From positions 55,939,701 to 56,003,700 of the forward strand of contig OY292275.1 of NCBI GenBank assembly GCA_958496175.1: 64,000 nt of DNA, given 5' to 3'. The notes beneath the pieces were generated by a model. The model saw nothing but the letters and a program-made list of their open reading frames with translations. It ran no database searches and was not told the DNA's origin. The DNA comes from Sisyra terminalis. Its lineage: Eukaryota; Arthropoda; Insecta; Neuroptera; Sisyridae. The translations under genes and the position numbers were made by a program. Within the stretch, counting starts at the first letter, position 1; each line of letters starts with the position of its first letter. Shown here in pieces: positions 1 to 11,749 of this stretch.

Positions 1-740
1 TGTAAGGAATAACGTGTAATAAACAATCGAAATTTCAAATTTAATAATCAATCAAAGTCCGTTAAAAGCGAAGCGTTATTACTGCTTAGTATAAAACAAA
101 GTTGATTTATTATTAGAAACAAAAACTTAGGGTCTGCTTGAAAATTTAAACTCTGATAAGTAGATATATCTGAAAAGGTTAAGTTAAGTTTATAAATGAG
201 CATTATGTTTTTTGGCTTTCACATATTGTAAACCTGAAAATTTGAAATACGTATTCACAAATAAATACATTAGTGAGTGAGTACTCCTACCAACGTTTTG
301 AATGCGTAAGTGGTGATAACAGAGCGCATGCGCATAGCCCATTCTGCACAGACGTAAGGCAAGATAGCCAATTTATATATATATAAGATATTTTGAATGA
401 ATTACGGCAAAAAGAATCAAAGAATCAAGAGCTTTGAGTAGGGTGAATCGGCCCTGGAAATATTTTAATGATACTAGGTAGGTATCTGGATAGCAATACT
501 GAGTCTTAGAAGTTTCTGATCTCTTAATTTCCTAGATTTTACTTAACAGATTGGTCTAAAATCTTAGCATGATTTAGGGGATAATAAGCCTGTTTTTATA
601 AAAAACTAGCGACCATATAGCTTTATGAATTATATCATACAAGAAAATAATTTTAACGAGTAGAAAATCTCTAAAATGAATCCAAGATACAGAGAAAAAC
701 AAAAGCTAAGAAATCATGGAAATATTAAGAAAATTTTATG
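1..740. other. AT-rich non-coding DNA
   Basis: No open frame with coding character is visible on either strand. A slightly GC-richer patch lies around 300-350, followed by a short (AT)n run at 376-385. I see no transposase or RT motif here. Confidence 0.6.
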
Positions 741-965
741 AACATTTTTGGGGTTAATTTGATATATAATTGGAAAATTGGTAACCCTTTGAACCCTAAA
801 TATTTCACAAAAATTAGAGTTGATTAGAACCTACACTGTTGGCACTAAGATTTACTTAATAACATTCCACTTACGTAAATAAAAGAATTGTTATCTTCAT
901 TAATGGAGCACTATTTAAATTATCACTTTGATCACTTTTTAACTTTTAATCAAACGAAATTAAAT
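740..965. repeat. dispersed repeat, copy 1 (partner at 62.58-62.85 kb)
   Basis: The segment shares an ordered series of blocks with the far end of the window: ACACTGTTGGCACTAAG, then CACTTACGTAAATAAAAGAA, then a run TTAAATTATCA..TTGGATCACTTTT..CTTTTAATCA, then CGAAAT. The copies are diverged by substitutions and small indels but stay collinear over about 150 bp and lie in the same orientation. No coding capacity is seen. The two copies are 62 kb apart, so this is an interspersed repeat, probably a fragment of an old non-autonomous transposon. Confidence 0.6.
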
Positions 966-1054
966 GAAAAAGTGACCCATAATAGCAAAGTTTTCATTCT
1001 GAATCCATTAATATTAACTCTAGATCACATTTAATTTAAATTATAGGAATCTAA

Positions 1055-1255
1055 GTATATATGTAAAACAAAGTCGTGTTAGTTTGACTATTTATAATTG
1101 TAGAATGGTTGGACCAATTTTCATGATTTATAATTTATTGGATTCGTCTACATCTAGATTAATTGAACAACTATTAGAATATTTGGAAAATTATAAAAAA
1201 ATATGAATTGTTTTTAAATATATGAGGTTTGATATTTTTATACAATATTTGTAAG
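1055..1255. repeat. dispersed repeat, copy 1 (partner at 15.82-15.99 kb)
   Basis: It begins with TATGTAAAACAAAGTCGTGT and continues through GACCAATTTTCATGATTTAT and GGAAAATTAT to AGGTTTGATAT. The same order is found at 15.82-15.99 kb. Sequences opening with 'AAAACAAAGTCG' are familiar to me as high-copy repeats in insect genomes, often next to Helitron-like DNA; that class assignment is from memory and not shown by this sequence. Confidence 0.6.
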
Positions 1256-1259
1256 TATT

Positions 1260-3390
1260 GATGCCTTTGGTGTAGAAAAACGCATTTTTACTGTTTAAAT
1301 TTGACTTTTTTATTTATTGAATTTAAGTTTCCAGCTTATAATTTAATTCATGTTTTATGTGAAAGTTATTAATAAATCTTATTGTGAGAATATTAGTATG
1401 AACAATTCCGCTACCCTGAATTATCTAAGGTCTTCAATACGTCTATAAAATAAAGCCAATCTTCTTAAAAATTTTCGTGCTGATATTTATAGAAATATGG
1501 CCAAAATGGTGATAGAATTTCAGGAATACGTTTTATCTAGGGAGACCTTTTAAGAACTTGTTACTACAATAAAATAAAAATCACCAAAACTATTATGGAT
1601 ACCAGGTCACATTTAAATGTATTTTGGATAACTTTAAATTTGTTAAGGTTATAGTTTACTATAACTCGAATAGGTAACTTCTATAACTCGTCACTGGCTA
1701 AAATTTTTAAGTCTTATAAATTTTTCAATTTAATAAATTTGACAATTCTTGTTCTAATCTCATATCCATAAGGATATCCGGTGATTTAAGGATTAAATAT
1801 TTAAACATTAGTTACATTAGTTTCCTGAATCATTTCGTCCAATTTGTTTGACCGACTTCTTGTAAAATGTTTTGAAAATAATCTTAGTTAAAACCTCTTA
1901 AATAATTTTTCCTCATTTTATAAACCTATAATTTTTTAAATTGATTATCAAATTTTGAACTTATAGTCAATTTTATTCGAAGCAAGAAATTGAATTCCAC
2001 GTTACAAATGAGAGAAAATGTGTACTTAAGTTGGTTTTATAAAATCGTAAATGAATGTATTTGCTTAGGAATTTTTCATAAAAATGATATTAATGCAAGT
2101 TGTTGTGAATTGATGCACTTATAAATAGGAGCAAAGCAAAACACCGTATTTATGCAGATGAGAAAAAGCTTGTAAAAGTGTAATTTGTTCTCAAACTAAT
2201 CCAATTATTTTATGCTCTCATCATCATAAACGAAATGAGTTCTTTCCGGTAATATTGCGTCATATAGATATTTTGCTGGCATCTAATATCGCACAAAATT
2301 TACACAGAGCACTAATATATCCACTCCTTTCTGCCATTCAAAATAAGCAAATTATAAAATAATTAAGAAATATTTTAAAAATTATTGAACATAAAATTCT
2401 TTAATCTGATCCCTAATCATATTATCAATATGTCATTTTGCTCTTGGTATAAAGCCAATTTATTTTCTACATCACAGGGATGGGTTTAGGACATGATCAA
2501 AGTTATTAAAATTAACCTCCCCACCCATGTTCGTTGCTCTGAAAAGTATTTAATTTAGTATCCGTCCAAGTTATTCGCATTATTAGTATAATACGATTTC
2601 GTTTTCGTATACTTGAATCCATAATGTAGACGAGCGGAGCACAAAAAAAAAAAAAAGAAAATTTTTTTCTCGTTCCTACAACGATTTTTACAATAAATGC
2701 TTGGGAAAAGAAGACGAAAAATATAATCTCTTGTACGTGTACGATGGGGCGAAAGTTTTTTTACTTCTGATAAGATTGTATGAAATTAAGTTGGAATGTA
2801 ATTAAAATTTATAAGTTTAGCAAAAAGTTTTTCATTTTGATTCACAATTTTTAAAAGTGCCCATTGAAGAAAATTGCTAATATCAATTTAATATTTTACA
2901 TTTTACTTTCCATTGAAAAAGTACTTAAGAAATAAAAGCCGTTTAGACATTTAACTTGGGAAAAAAAAATATCAAGTCAAATTACCAATACATATAAGAA
3001 TCGTGGAAAATGAGACTAATACCGGCACAATTTTATATTGAGACTCCTACGGAAAATTTGATACTTCAAACACCTAAAAGTTATATTTAAATAAGTGATG
3101 TTTAAAATTTTTCGTTGTAATCAAAATTGACACTTAAAACTTTTGTCAAAATTAAACTTTTTTTTTTTGGGAAAACTAAAACTTTTCATTCATAGTTTTC
3201 TTTGTCTAGAAACTAAATTATATCATAAACATTGTTATATTGTAACGCATGGATTGAAATCAAGAATTGGTGATGTAATTACTTTTTGATATAGAAGGGT
3301 TGAAAGCTTTGAATGAAATATTAAGGTTGGATGGGAAAGATTTCGGTTTGTATAAATCGTTTCGGGAATGTATGTCTCTCTAATGATTGC
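1260..3390. other. AT-rich non-coding stretch
   Basis: Nothing coding is recognised. There is a poly(A)/poly(T) junction at 2641-2668 and several T or A runs. No inverted or tandem repeat longer than about 20 bp was noticed. Confidence 0.5.
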
Positions 3391-3392
3391 TC

Positions 3393-3548
3393 TCAATACA
3401 ACGAGTTGAAGTCAAAGAGATGGAAGACAACCCCTATGATTTCACCATTTTGATTAAAAACAGTTAACGCCCCAGTTCTAATACATCTCTCGATATTTCC
3501 ATCACCAGGATCACCAGGAATGTACGTAACATAAAATTGAAATTTTCC
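3393..3548 (-). other. possible short coding fragment, unidentified
   Basis: The minus strand reads openly from just inside a poly(T) tract to a stop at 3393. Its roughly 48-residue translation ends RCIRTGALTVFNQNGEIIG, then about 15 more residues. The mix of Gly, Asp, Arg and Glu is more protein-like than the surrounding AT-driven frames, and the DNA is locally less AT-rich. The frame continues upstream only through a homopolymer, so the beginning is not real. No clear acceptor site or start codon is visible. I do not recognise the protein. It could be an exon, a transposon scrap or chance. Confidence 0.2.
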
Positions 3549-3749
3549 CAAAAAAAAAAAAAATGTTAAACAATATTTTGCAAACGTTTTTTTTCTTCCG
3601 ACTCTGTAAAATTTTCCGAGTTGTCGCAATTAGGAACATCATTATCACAAAATGCGTCATCTAGCCAACATAATTGTTAACATACTGGACCGAATCTCAA
3701 AGAGCCCTTTTTAAAGACCCCAATTATAAAGTAATGTCGGACAGGAGGA

Positions 3750-3975
3750 CATAAAGAAGGTACAGGATGTTTGGCTCAGTGCCAGATAAGAGTGGCACGT
3801 CGCTCGTCCTTTTGCCAGCTCTCCTACAAGGCATCCTGTAGGCGTTCTGTCACAGTCGGTCCGGGATTCGCCTCATCCAATACTTATACCGAAAGACTCC
3901 CGGCTGGAAATTATACAGCACAGTGGATAAGACGGGAACGGGGGCAAACGACGGCGGAAGAATGGGGCAAATAAT
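3750..3975 (+). other. GC-rich, CpG-containing island
   Basis: About 220 bp with markedly higher G+C and several CpG dinucleotides (for example GGCACGTCGCTCGTCC and GGTCCGGGATTCGCC) stand out from the AT-rich background. A 67-codon plus-strand frame (3771-3974) covers it, but the translation resembles no family I know. It may be an old exon or UTR, a conserved regulatory element, or transferred DNA. Confidence 0.3.
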
Positions 3976-4959
3976 AAATTCCCAAACGTCCAATGCATAA
4001 CACAATAGAAAAAGAAGTAAACCCTACACATCTATTGATTAAGTATTTCACACGAACAGATCGCAGCTGCAGTTTCACGCCATAAGCGGTTTGTTATAAC
4101 TATTTTACATAATTTCAAAGAAAAAAAAAACTAACAATTTTCATATTTGAATTTTCAATAAATTCTCAAGTTTATAGATATAAACCAATTAGCATTAAAA
4201 TATTACAAGACAATTGTCAGAATGGGAAACTTGGAATAAAGTTAGACAATTTTAGTGATAAGGAATGAAATAACTATAGACCCAGATGTTTCATATTACT
4301 TAAACAAAAATACTTAAACAAATACGAAGATTATCAGGAGACCTACATCAGGAAGTAAATTTGTTGTACTCTTTCTTTAACTCCAAATGTTACTGGAAAA
4401 AAATGTGTAAATTTGATTTTGATTATATTTATAATGTTTTTAAATGCAAACTATGTAAAGTGTGTGAATTAGTTAACCTTTTTCCTGGAAAGATTAGAAA
4501 AAGATCCGCTAGGGGCAGCACCGGGGGGGGGGACATATGTTATGAATTCTCTATTGACAAAAATGTTAAACGTACGTTTGTTACTAGAAGATTAAATAAA
4601 TATTGTGGTAAAAAAATTTACCAAATAAAATTTATCATACCTACTTAACAAATCTCGACGTGAACTGATTTTTATCATGGTTATCATTTAAATAATTACT
4701 TTTTTTCGGAATAAAATTAATTATTGATTTCTTAAGGTGTTTTCGTTTGGTAGGATAGCTAACAGTTAAAATATTGTCTGGATTATTGCCTAATTTTTTG
4801 TCTTTATTCCATTCTTTTAACTTTGATGTGCATGTGCATGAAATACCATAAAATCAGCTCATATTCCCTTGAGAGACGTAAATATCTCGCTACATTTTTT
4901 TACTTTGTCACAACTTAAATTCGCGAATAAATTGGACCATTAAAGTTCTGATACACGGG

Positions 4960-5170
4960 AATACTGTTTATTGATAAGCCAAAAATTTCTTTGGGTTAGA
5001 ACAATTCTGTATAGTAATGAAAATTTCTTATTTTGACAGAAAAAAGGTTTCAAATTTAATGAGCAAATGAAAATTCGAAAATAATTGGTGACCCTGTGGA
5101 TTTTCAATGTCGTCACAATCTATATATTGAAACCGAGATATAAACAAATCTGAACGGTTATGATATTGAT
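4960..5170. repeat. dispersed repeat, 5' part of a split copy (partner at 29.97-30.44 kb)
   Basis: Blocks AATGAGCAAATGA, a run GTGGATTTTCAATG and a later GAACGGTTA recur in the same order at 29.97-30.12 kb. The continuation of the 30-kb copy appears here only at 6.34-6.56 kb, so this copy seems to be interrupted by about 1.1 kb of other DNA that includes the foldback element at 5.58-5.87 kb. Confidence 0.45.
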
Positions 5171-5577
5171 ATTGATATATTTACCATCACGGAAAATATT
5201 TTTCTACACTTAAAAACTATCCTCAATTTTTTTTCCATAGTATAAAGGTTAATTGTTCTTTGTGTATGAAAAAGTTAGCTTTTGATCTATCATTTAAATA
5301 CTCAATCTTTTCATACAAGTATGAATCATTGGTTTTCCAATGAATTAAATTTTAAGTGCAATTTGAATCAGTTTCCAGTGATAAGTTTTGTAAAGGTTCA
5401 AAAAATATGGACTAGACTGGAAAATGGGGAAAATTATTTTGATTTTTTTAAAAGAAACATATCTCATTGTGATCATTATCATTGAATTTATAATGAGTTG
5501 AAGAGGAAAATTTTATTTTCGCAATCAATTCTATTATATTGGAATGATAAAACTCAAATCTCAGGTTTGTTATTAAA

Positions 5578-5866
5578 TTTGAGAAGACAACTCTAGTTGT
5601 TTAAGATCCGCTTATATTATTAGATGTTTTTTTATTTTCCTAATTAGTGACGTTTCGTTGCCTATCGCAACTTCATTAGATATCTGGGATCACAAAAACG
5701 TTTCAGTTCCAATTCAAAAAAATTCAAATAATTTTTTTTTAGATGACTTTGGATTTCACCATGAGTTTGTGATCCAAGATGACTGATTAAACTGCAATAA
5801 GCAACAAAACGTTACCACTTTGGAAAATTAAAAAAAACATCTAATAATAAAAGTTTTCTTCTTTAA
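5578..5866. mobile_element. foldback/MITE element with ~85-bp inverted arms
   Basis: The left arm runs TATTATTAGATGTTTTTTT, then CGTTTCGTTGCCTATCGCAA and GGGATCACAAA. It is mirrored by the right arm, which starts TTTGTGATCCAAG and ends AAACATCTAATAATA. The left end also carries GAGAAGACAACTCTAG and TTGTTTAAGATC, which are shared with the element at 28.88-29.08 kb. No protein is encoded. The arm includes a conserved motif whose reverse complement reads CTAATGAAGTTGCG..CAACGAAACG, also found in the 26.3-kb and 28.9-kb elements. It is a non-autonomous element; its class is uncertain, with Penelope-related terminal repeats one possibility. Confidence 0.7.
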
Positions 5867-6339
5867 TTTATTTTTATTATAAATTTGGAGAAATGTATAA
5901 TAAATACATTTCCGATTGTTCAAAATTTTTGACTTAAGTAAAAAATGTAGAAAAAGTCACAAATCTGTAACAATGAGAAATCGGCCCCAGAAAGGTATTT
6001 AAGCAATTAAACTAGTTTGGGTGGGTATGTTGGTACTAAAAACATATGTTATACTTTAAGTTTCAGCTTTGTATGTCATTTTGTTTGTGAATAAATCGAA
6101 AAAGTTGTTAAATCCGAAAATAATTTTTCACAAAAATTAATAAACTAATTTGATAGAAATCTGGACATTTTATGTAAGTATATAAAGGCTTAACTCTGAT
6201 AAAACAACAGTCTTTTATCTTTACTATAACTATTTGAGCAGATAATTGTAAAGTGATTTCTAAAAAATAAATTAACGTACTTTTTCTTTAAAATGTTTAC
6301 GAAGTGAAGTCAAACATTACCTGGCAATACTAAATTTCA

Positions 6340-6560
6340 AACATTGTAAATGGTTTAAATCAGTAACATTTATTTTGAACGATTTAAACAGCCCTGCAAT
6401 TTGTGTTTTAATGTTTTTATCACAGAAAAATGTCATTTTTGTGGCCTTTGACGTCATTTTAATGACGGGCGAAAAGGAGCTAGTTTTGAATTTAACAATT
6501 TCTCATTAGTCAATAAATTATTAAGCAGAAATTTTGTCAACGTATATCGTATTATATGTT
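6340..6560. repeat. dispersed repeat, 3' part of a split copy (partner at 30.20-30.44 kb)
   Basis: GTTTAAATCAGTAACAT, then ATTTAAACAGCC, then AAAAATGTC..TTTTGT..GACGTCATTTT recur in order at 30.20-30.37 kb. The spacing at 30 kb indicates that this piece was originally continuous with 4.96-5.17 kb. Confidence 0.5.
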
Positions 6561-6842
6561 ACACTGATAAAGTCACGGGTATGGGATTGTTTAAGATAAA
6601 ATGGTTCAATAATTTATTAATTTTTACAGCCATTCAGTATTAAAGACTTGGAAAAATCAAGGCTGCTAAATAATACAGTTAACTAAGAAATATGAACACT
6701 TCCCCGTTCAGGGATTTCAACCCTGTTCCCACTGATAACAGAATGCCCTTTTGTAATGTTAAACAAATAATTATAATAATAATTTCTGAAATTGCAGTCA
6801 ACCAGCTTCAAAAAATTTCATTTTTGATGACATTTGTCTATT

Positions 6843-7113
6843 ATTATAAAGAGGAAAGATTTGATTGTTTGTTTGCTTTGAATAGGCTCCGAAACTACTT
6901 GACCGATTTGAAAAATTCTTTCACTGTTGGGAAGCCACACTATTTCCGGTGAACATAGGTTATATTAAATTTTCAAAAAAGTTAGGGATCCATACTAAAA
7001 CTCCAATAATGTAATCCAAGGTTTGAAAAAATTACCAAAAAACATTATTTTATCGCGTGCGCTGCGAAAACTATTGGTTATAGAACAAAATAATGTAGTA
7101 CGATTTTGCAGAA
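6843..7113. repeat. dispersed insect repeat, copy 1 (about 90% identical to 44.75-45.02 kb)
   Basis: A block of about 270 bp opens with TATAAAGAGGAAAGATTTGA. It runs through CCGAAACTACTTGACCGATT and TTTATCGCGTGCGCTGCG and closes at TACGATTTTGCAGA. The plus-strand copy at 44.75 kb matches base for base, with only scattered substitutions and one-base indels. I have seen related text in many insect genomes as part of high-copy non-autonomous transposons, possibly Helitron-related. The 86-codon frame over it (6692-6952) is not a gene. Confidence 0.75.
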
Positions 7114-7488
7114 CATATCATTATCTACAAAAAATAAAGCGACAGCATATGTCTAACTATTATAGTTATGTCACAATAAGTGTTTTTTCATTTTAAAAAA
7201 TATATATTAATGCCACCGCTATAAAAGCTTTTTTTTACGTACTTTGGGATTAATCCTTATCAAAATAAATGACTTCATATTTAAGTTTGCTTCAATACCA
7301 TTATATAACTTTATGAATTATTCAATTTGAACATTCCATTCGAAAGATATCACAAGTTTAAAAATGTAAGTTATTTGAAAAATGTCGCATGGTCACCGCA
7401 TTTTACTTATAATTAAGACCAACTTTATTGAACTTGGAGATATTTTTTATTTATGTATAGATGCTGATTGATTTACAGATTATTTGGT

Positions 7489-7512
7489 CTACGGTAGGTA
7501 TACCTACCGTAG
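7489..7512. repeat. perfect 24-bp palindrome
   Basis: CTACGGTAGGTA is followed directly by its exact reverse complement with no spacer. Such a site could bind a dimeric factor or extrude as a cruciform. Nothing nearby shows which. Confidence 0.9.
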
Positions 7513-7519
7513 TTATACG

Positions 7520-9020
7520 CAATAGACATACCCTTTTTAGATATTTATAAATATTTTTTGAAAATTAATTGATTATTACATAGAACAATTTTATTCTTTG
7601 CAACAGTTTATTAAATGTGTTTTTTTAAAGTTGACAAAATAGTGTTTTCAGGTATGATTATGTTTTTCGTAAAAGAAATAAGAAAAATAAAAATTTTCAT
7701 ATACCACTACGAATGGCAAATTTGAAAAGAAAACATAATATACACCTACGTTACGCAGACGAAGTTGCGGGGATAAGCTTGTATAAAATATAACGTTTGC
7801 TTTAAATTATAACGTGTTATAAAGAAACTATAAAGATTTAAATAACAGAACTTTTATTTTTTCTAGTTTCTCACTTTAGCCATTCCTAAATAGCTCTAAG
7901 CCTTAAGTACATTAAAAAGCTTTATGGCAAGGTATTTTTTGTATATATGTAAAGTTATGCAGAAAAACTTGCCCGTATTAACTACTTCTTAATCGTTAAA
8001 AACAAGAAAAAATATTCTTTAAAATAATGTATTTCTTTTACAGTAAACATTAGCCTTTAAATCGTCAAAACGTCTGGTTTGAATATTTCAAAGGTCGCAA
8101 CAATGCATTGAAATCAGCCGCTTGATTCCCGGAAAACCACAGAAAAAGCTTTTCTTTTGATTCGAAAATCCAACTGATCTCCATAAAACGAAACTCAAGT
8201 GGTCGAATACATAGATTTATAGCTTTGGGGTCAGTTGATATAACCGCAAAATTCTCTCTCTAAAAAAAAAAAAGGACGAGAGAAAAAAAAGCGAACTGAA
8301 CCGTCTAAAATGGAAATAAGCTGTGTAGCTGGTGAATAATTAAAAAGTAATCTGTTAAAAAAGAAACAATATTTACTTGGAACGGCTATTGAAAAGTTTG
8401 TGTAAAAATAAAATGTGTACTCAGTTAAAATTGGTTGGCTTCAAATAAAGTTTTAAATATAGTATAGGAAGATTAAAAATTAAAAAAAAAATGGATGAAA
8501 AACAGTGGTGGTATGAGATAGTGGGATGGAGCACTTGATATGCCTGGCGGACTGTTGAAATTATTTTATTCAATCTATTGGAAGAATTGAAAATTTTATT
8601 TATTCCCGTGAAAACTCGACTTGATATTGAGTATAGATTAACCGGTGGGAGAATGTAATCAACGATAGCACGATGTTCATCGTTGGAGTTAAACTTTTTT
8701 TTTTTTTTCGTTTTTATTTCATTTTACCTTTAGGCGCGATAGTGGATTCTGTGCAGAATGTAGGTACCTACGTTTATAAGATAAATTGCAATGATTGGGT
8801 AAAGCTTGACGTCACTTGATTACACGAGGAAACTGTTATTAAGTTAGGCTTTAGTGCCATCGTCGTTACCACACTTTCTTCTTCTCTTCTCTATCATTTG
8901 GATGCGAATGGTGTCGAAGCACTGGCATCACACACATCTGCTATGTCCTCACCTTGCCAAATAAAGCATTAGTTTGATACGATGTTGGAATGTTACCTCA
9001 TTTGAATAATTGATTATATT
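7520..9020. other. non-coding, AT-rich
   Basis: No gene or long repeat was recognised. The part from 8815 to 8960 is locally less AT-rich and contains a pyrimidine tract (CTTTCTTCTTCTCTTCTC) near 8875 without a convincing exon behind it. Confidence 0.5.
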
Positions 9021-9025
9021 TCCGC

Positions 9026-9325
9026 ATGTTAGAACCACTTACGAAGTACACGCGAAAAACCCTTTTTCCTCAACCGATTCTCACGTGGAACGAAACGAAA
9101 TACGGTGTAACCCCAACCGAAAACGCTCACCTATCCAATTCTTCCGAATTGCTTGTACATAAATTTATAATTGATTTTACATTTTCAAATCAAACCCGGC
9201 AAACTATAAACTTTTCCTCATCCCTGCAAACCTTGCCGAAACATTCCTTCTCCCCACCAAATAAAACTATACATGCAAATAAATATTCTCTGGAGACACA
9301 GTGGACAGTTTTAAGCAATTTTTAA
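9026..9325 (+). other. C-skewed, less AT-rich island
   Basis: Three hundred bases are conspicuously C-rich and G-poor on the plus strand (for example CCCCAACCGAAAACGCTCACC). A 99-codon frame covers them. The translation has no recognisable domain and no splice logic, so I do not call a gene. Similar islands occur at 20.2, 24.2 and 61.7 kb. It could be a constrained non-coding element or a transcribed UTR. Confidence 0.3.
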
Positions 9326-9351
9326 ATCCCTTGAATGCTAATCTTCTTTAA

Positions 9352-10062
9352 GGGTGGATCACCGTCAGAACGTAAAAAAAATGACTTTTTTAAAACTGCT
9401 GCCATTTTTTTTAGAGATATTAAAAAACGGGCTTCGGCATGTAAAAGTTGAAGTTTTGAACAATTTTTTTTTATTTGCCCCGATAAGTACCCCCTCCCCT
9501 CCCCTTTTTACAGCGCTTTGAAAAAGGGTCCTCAAAAATGAGGAGGCAAACGGGAAACAAGTTTTCTCGAAAACTAGAAGTCAGATTATGGTTTTCCAAA
9601 GATTGTAGGTTTTGGTAATGCGTCTTCGTGGTACTGAACCTTGAAAATCCGAAAAAAGTTGAAAATTCACAAAATGGCGCGACTTTGAAAAAAAAGTTAA
9701 AAAAAACGATCTCTTTTTGGACCTTTCCCCCTTTCCCACTTTGAGGGGTGAGGTTTGGCTAATTTCAGAGGTTCAGTACCAAGAAGACGTGTTAAACTAT
9801 AACACTCTCCAGTTTCAAGTCAATCCGTTGGATAGTTTTTGAGAAATCTTGTCTCCCAGTTTTAAAAAGTTGATTTCGAGAAAAACGCATTTAAAGTTTT
9901 TTTAAGATATTTTTTTATGTTATTATCAATTTATTCAATTTTTATCAGTGAAAATACATTAGGCAGCCATTCAATTCCTTTTAACACGTTATTCTTGAAT
10001 GTTATAAGAAGACATTTATGGAAAAAAAAAAACGATTTTTTTTTTCTGACGGTAATCCACCC
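9352..10062. mobile_element. TTAA-flanked non-autonomous DNA transposon, 711 bp
   Basis: The ends are inverted repeats: GGGTGGATCACCGTCAGAA at the left and its near-exact complement TTCTGACGGTAATCCACCC at the right. TTAA sits immediately outside both ends (9348-9351 and 10063-10066). TTAA duplications are typical of the piggyBac and Kolobok superfamilies; the GGG-type terminus fits Kolobok somewhat better, which is inference. The interior has T/A runs and the phrase TTGATTTCGAGAAAAACGC but no transposase frame. This is a complete MITE-like copy. Confidence 0.85.
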
Positions 10063-10377
10063 TTAAGAGATTATGTAATTCTTAGGTAGAAAATATTGAA
10101 GCAAAAATTTATGTTTACTAGTGGAAACGGGATTTTTGAACAGTGCTGGAACAGTATCGGTACAATATCCTCGTGGGCCTGCTGGCCCACAAATATAGTC
10201 AAGTTTTAATTTTTTCTAATGAAATTCCATTAAATTTTTACAATTGTTACTTCTATCATTTTCAATTTAACTTGTTAATTGTACTTTATCTATTTTCTTT
10301 TTGTTAATTGCATTTCAACAACAGGAGAAAATATCTGTAACCTAATATGCAAAATTTGAAAAAAATATGAAAATTTG

Positions 10378-11745
10378 TTATTAGTAAATGTATTGGTCAT
10401 TGTACTGATGGTGCAGCAAATATGCAAGGTACTTATAAAAGTTTTAATGCATGATTAAATCAAGTTTCACCAAATCAAGTTCATACTTGGTGCTATGCAC
10501 ATTTATTAAATTTAGTTATTATGGATATCTCACAAAAGCCAAAAAAGTCATCTCACTATTTGGTATTTTAGATACATATACGTTTTTTTTAAAAGAATCT
10601 TATTAACGACTTAACGTATGGCGAGAATTTAGTAAATTTATATTTATTTCTACTATTGGAGAAACACGTTGATGGGCTAAAGTTAAGATATTAAGAAAAA
10701 TTTTTGGTACATTTAATAGTACATCAGGAAATATATTTTTCATCGATATTCTGCAGATTTTCAATGAAATCTCAATATTCGAAAAGTTTAACATAGATAT
10801 TAGACATCGAGGAAAAACTATTTTGACCACGTTTCGAAAATTTGATATTATTTTAACAGCTCTAATATTTTTTACGAATTTCTAAAGAAACAATACCTTT
10901 GTATACGTACAAAAATTAGCGATGGATATTGCAATTGCGTTGATATAAGAAAAAAAATGACTGATTTTTTTTAATACAAAGAGATATTAATTCTGCTTAT
11001 TAAACAGCAGTAAATTTTGCATTGGCAAAATTGAAAGCATTAGCAATTTTGATTTCTTCAAAATTTAAGAAATATTATGTCTAACAAATAAAACAATAAA
11101 ACAGATAATTCTAACGATACATTTCGTATAAGTGGGCATCATGTTATAATGGATACAGTTACCAGTAACATGAATAACCAATTTTTAAAAAATGATCCAC
11201 TTTATAGAGATTTATTCTATTTAAATCCAAATAATTTCCCTCAAATTTCAAGTATTAATATGCCTAGTCATATTTTTGAACATTGATCTAATTAAATAAA
11301 TCAAAAATTAATTATAAATATAACCAAAGAAATTTTGAAAGCTTAACTAATAGATTATTAAAAAAGAGGAAAATTTTACATGCTATTTTAGCAGACGTGG
11401 ACTGTTTTGTGATGAAGAAGATGATGAAGAGATTAATACAGGAAGATCGTACCAATAATGCAGAAATTTGTATGCTGTTATAAAGTTTTGCAAAAATTTA
11501 ATTTTGATGAACTACTCTACTTAATAATTATATCTTTATTCTTTAAAACTATATTTACGTTATTTTAAGTAAAATTTTATCTCACGGATTATTTCCGGTC
11601 CAAAATTCAACAACTTGGGGAAGAATATATAATTAGACCTACGGATAGAAAAAAAAGAAGGTGCTTTTTTACTAAAGCAAATGGATGCTTTTTCAAAAGA
11701 ATACCTAAACAATATCATAAATTGAGGATGGAAAGAAACTTTTAG
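10378..11745 (+). pseudogene. decayed hAT-type / ZMYM1-like transposase
   Basis: Conceptual plus-strand translation gives, in order: GHCTDGAANMQGTY (10392-10433), then HTWCYAHLLNLVIMDI (about 10483-10530), then ISTIGETR, stop, WAKVKILRKIFG (about 10646-10705). Further on comes FRISGHHVIMDTVTSNMN (about 11125-11180). The 'CTDGAxNM' and 'CYAHxLNLV' signatures with the following 'ETRW' are those of hAT-family DDE transposases and the related host proteins annotated as zinc finger MYM-type protein 1-like. Many stops (for example after SFNA and within ETR-WAK) and frameshifts show it is dead. The zinc-finger N terminus and a clear C-terminal dimerisation region are not recognisable. A minus-strand frame at 10603-10830 is a shadow. 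Confidence 0.75.
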
Positions 11746-11749
11746 GATA

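Noticed and set aside
7640..7660. TGTTTTCAG followed by GTATGA as a second ratchet site
   Set aside because: The pyrimidine tract is short and the donor weak; many such sites occur by chance in AT-rich DNA.
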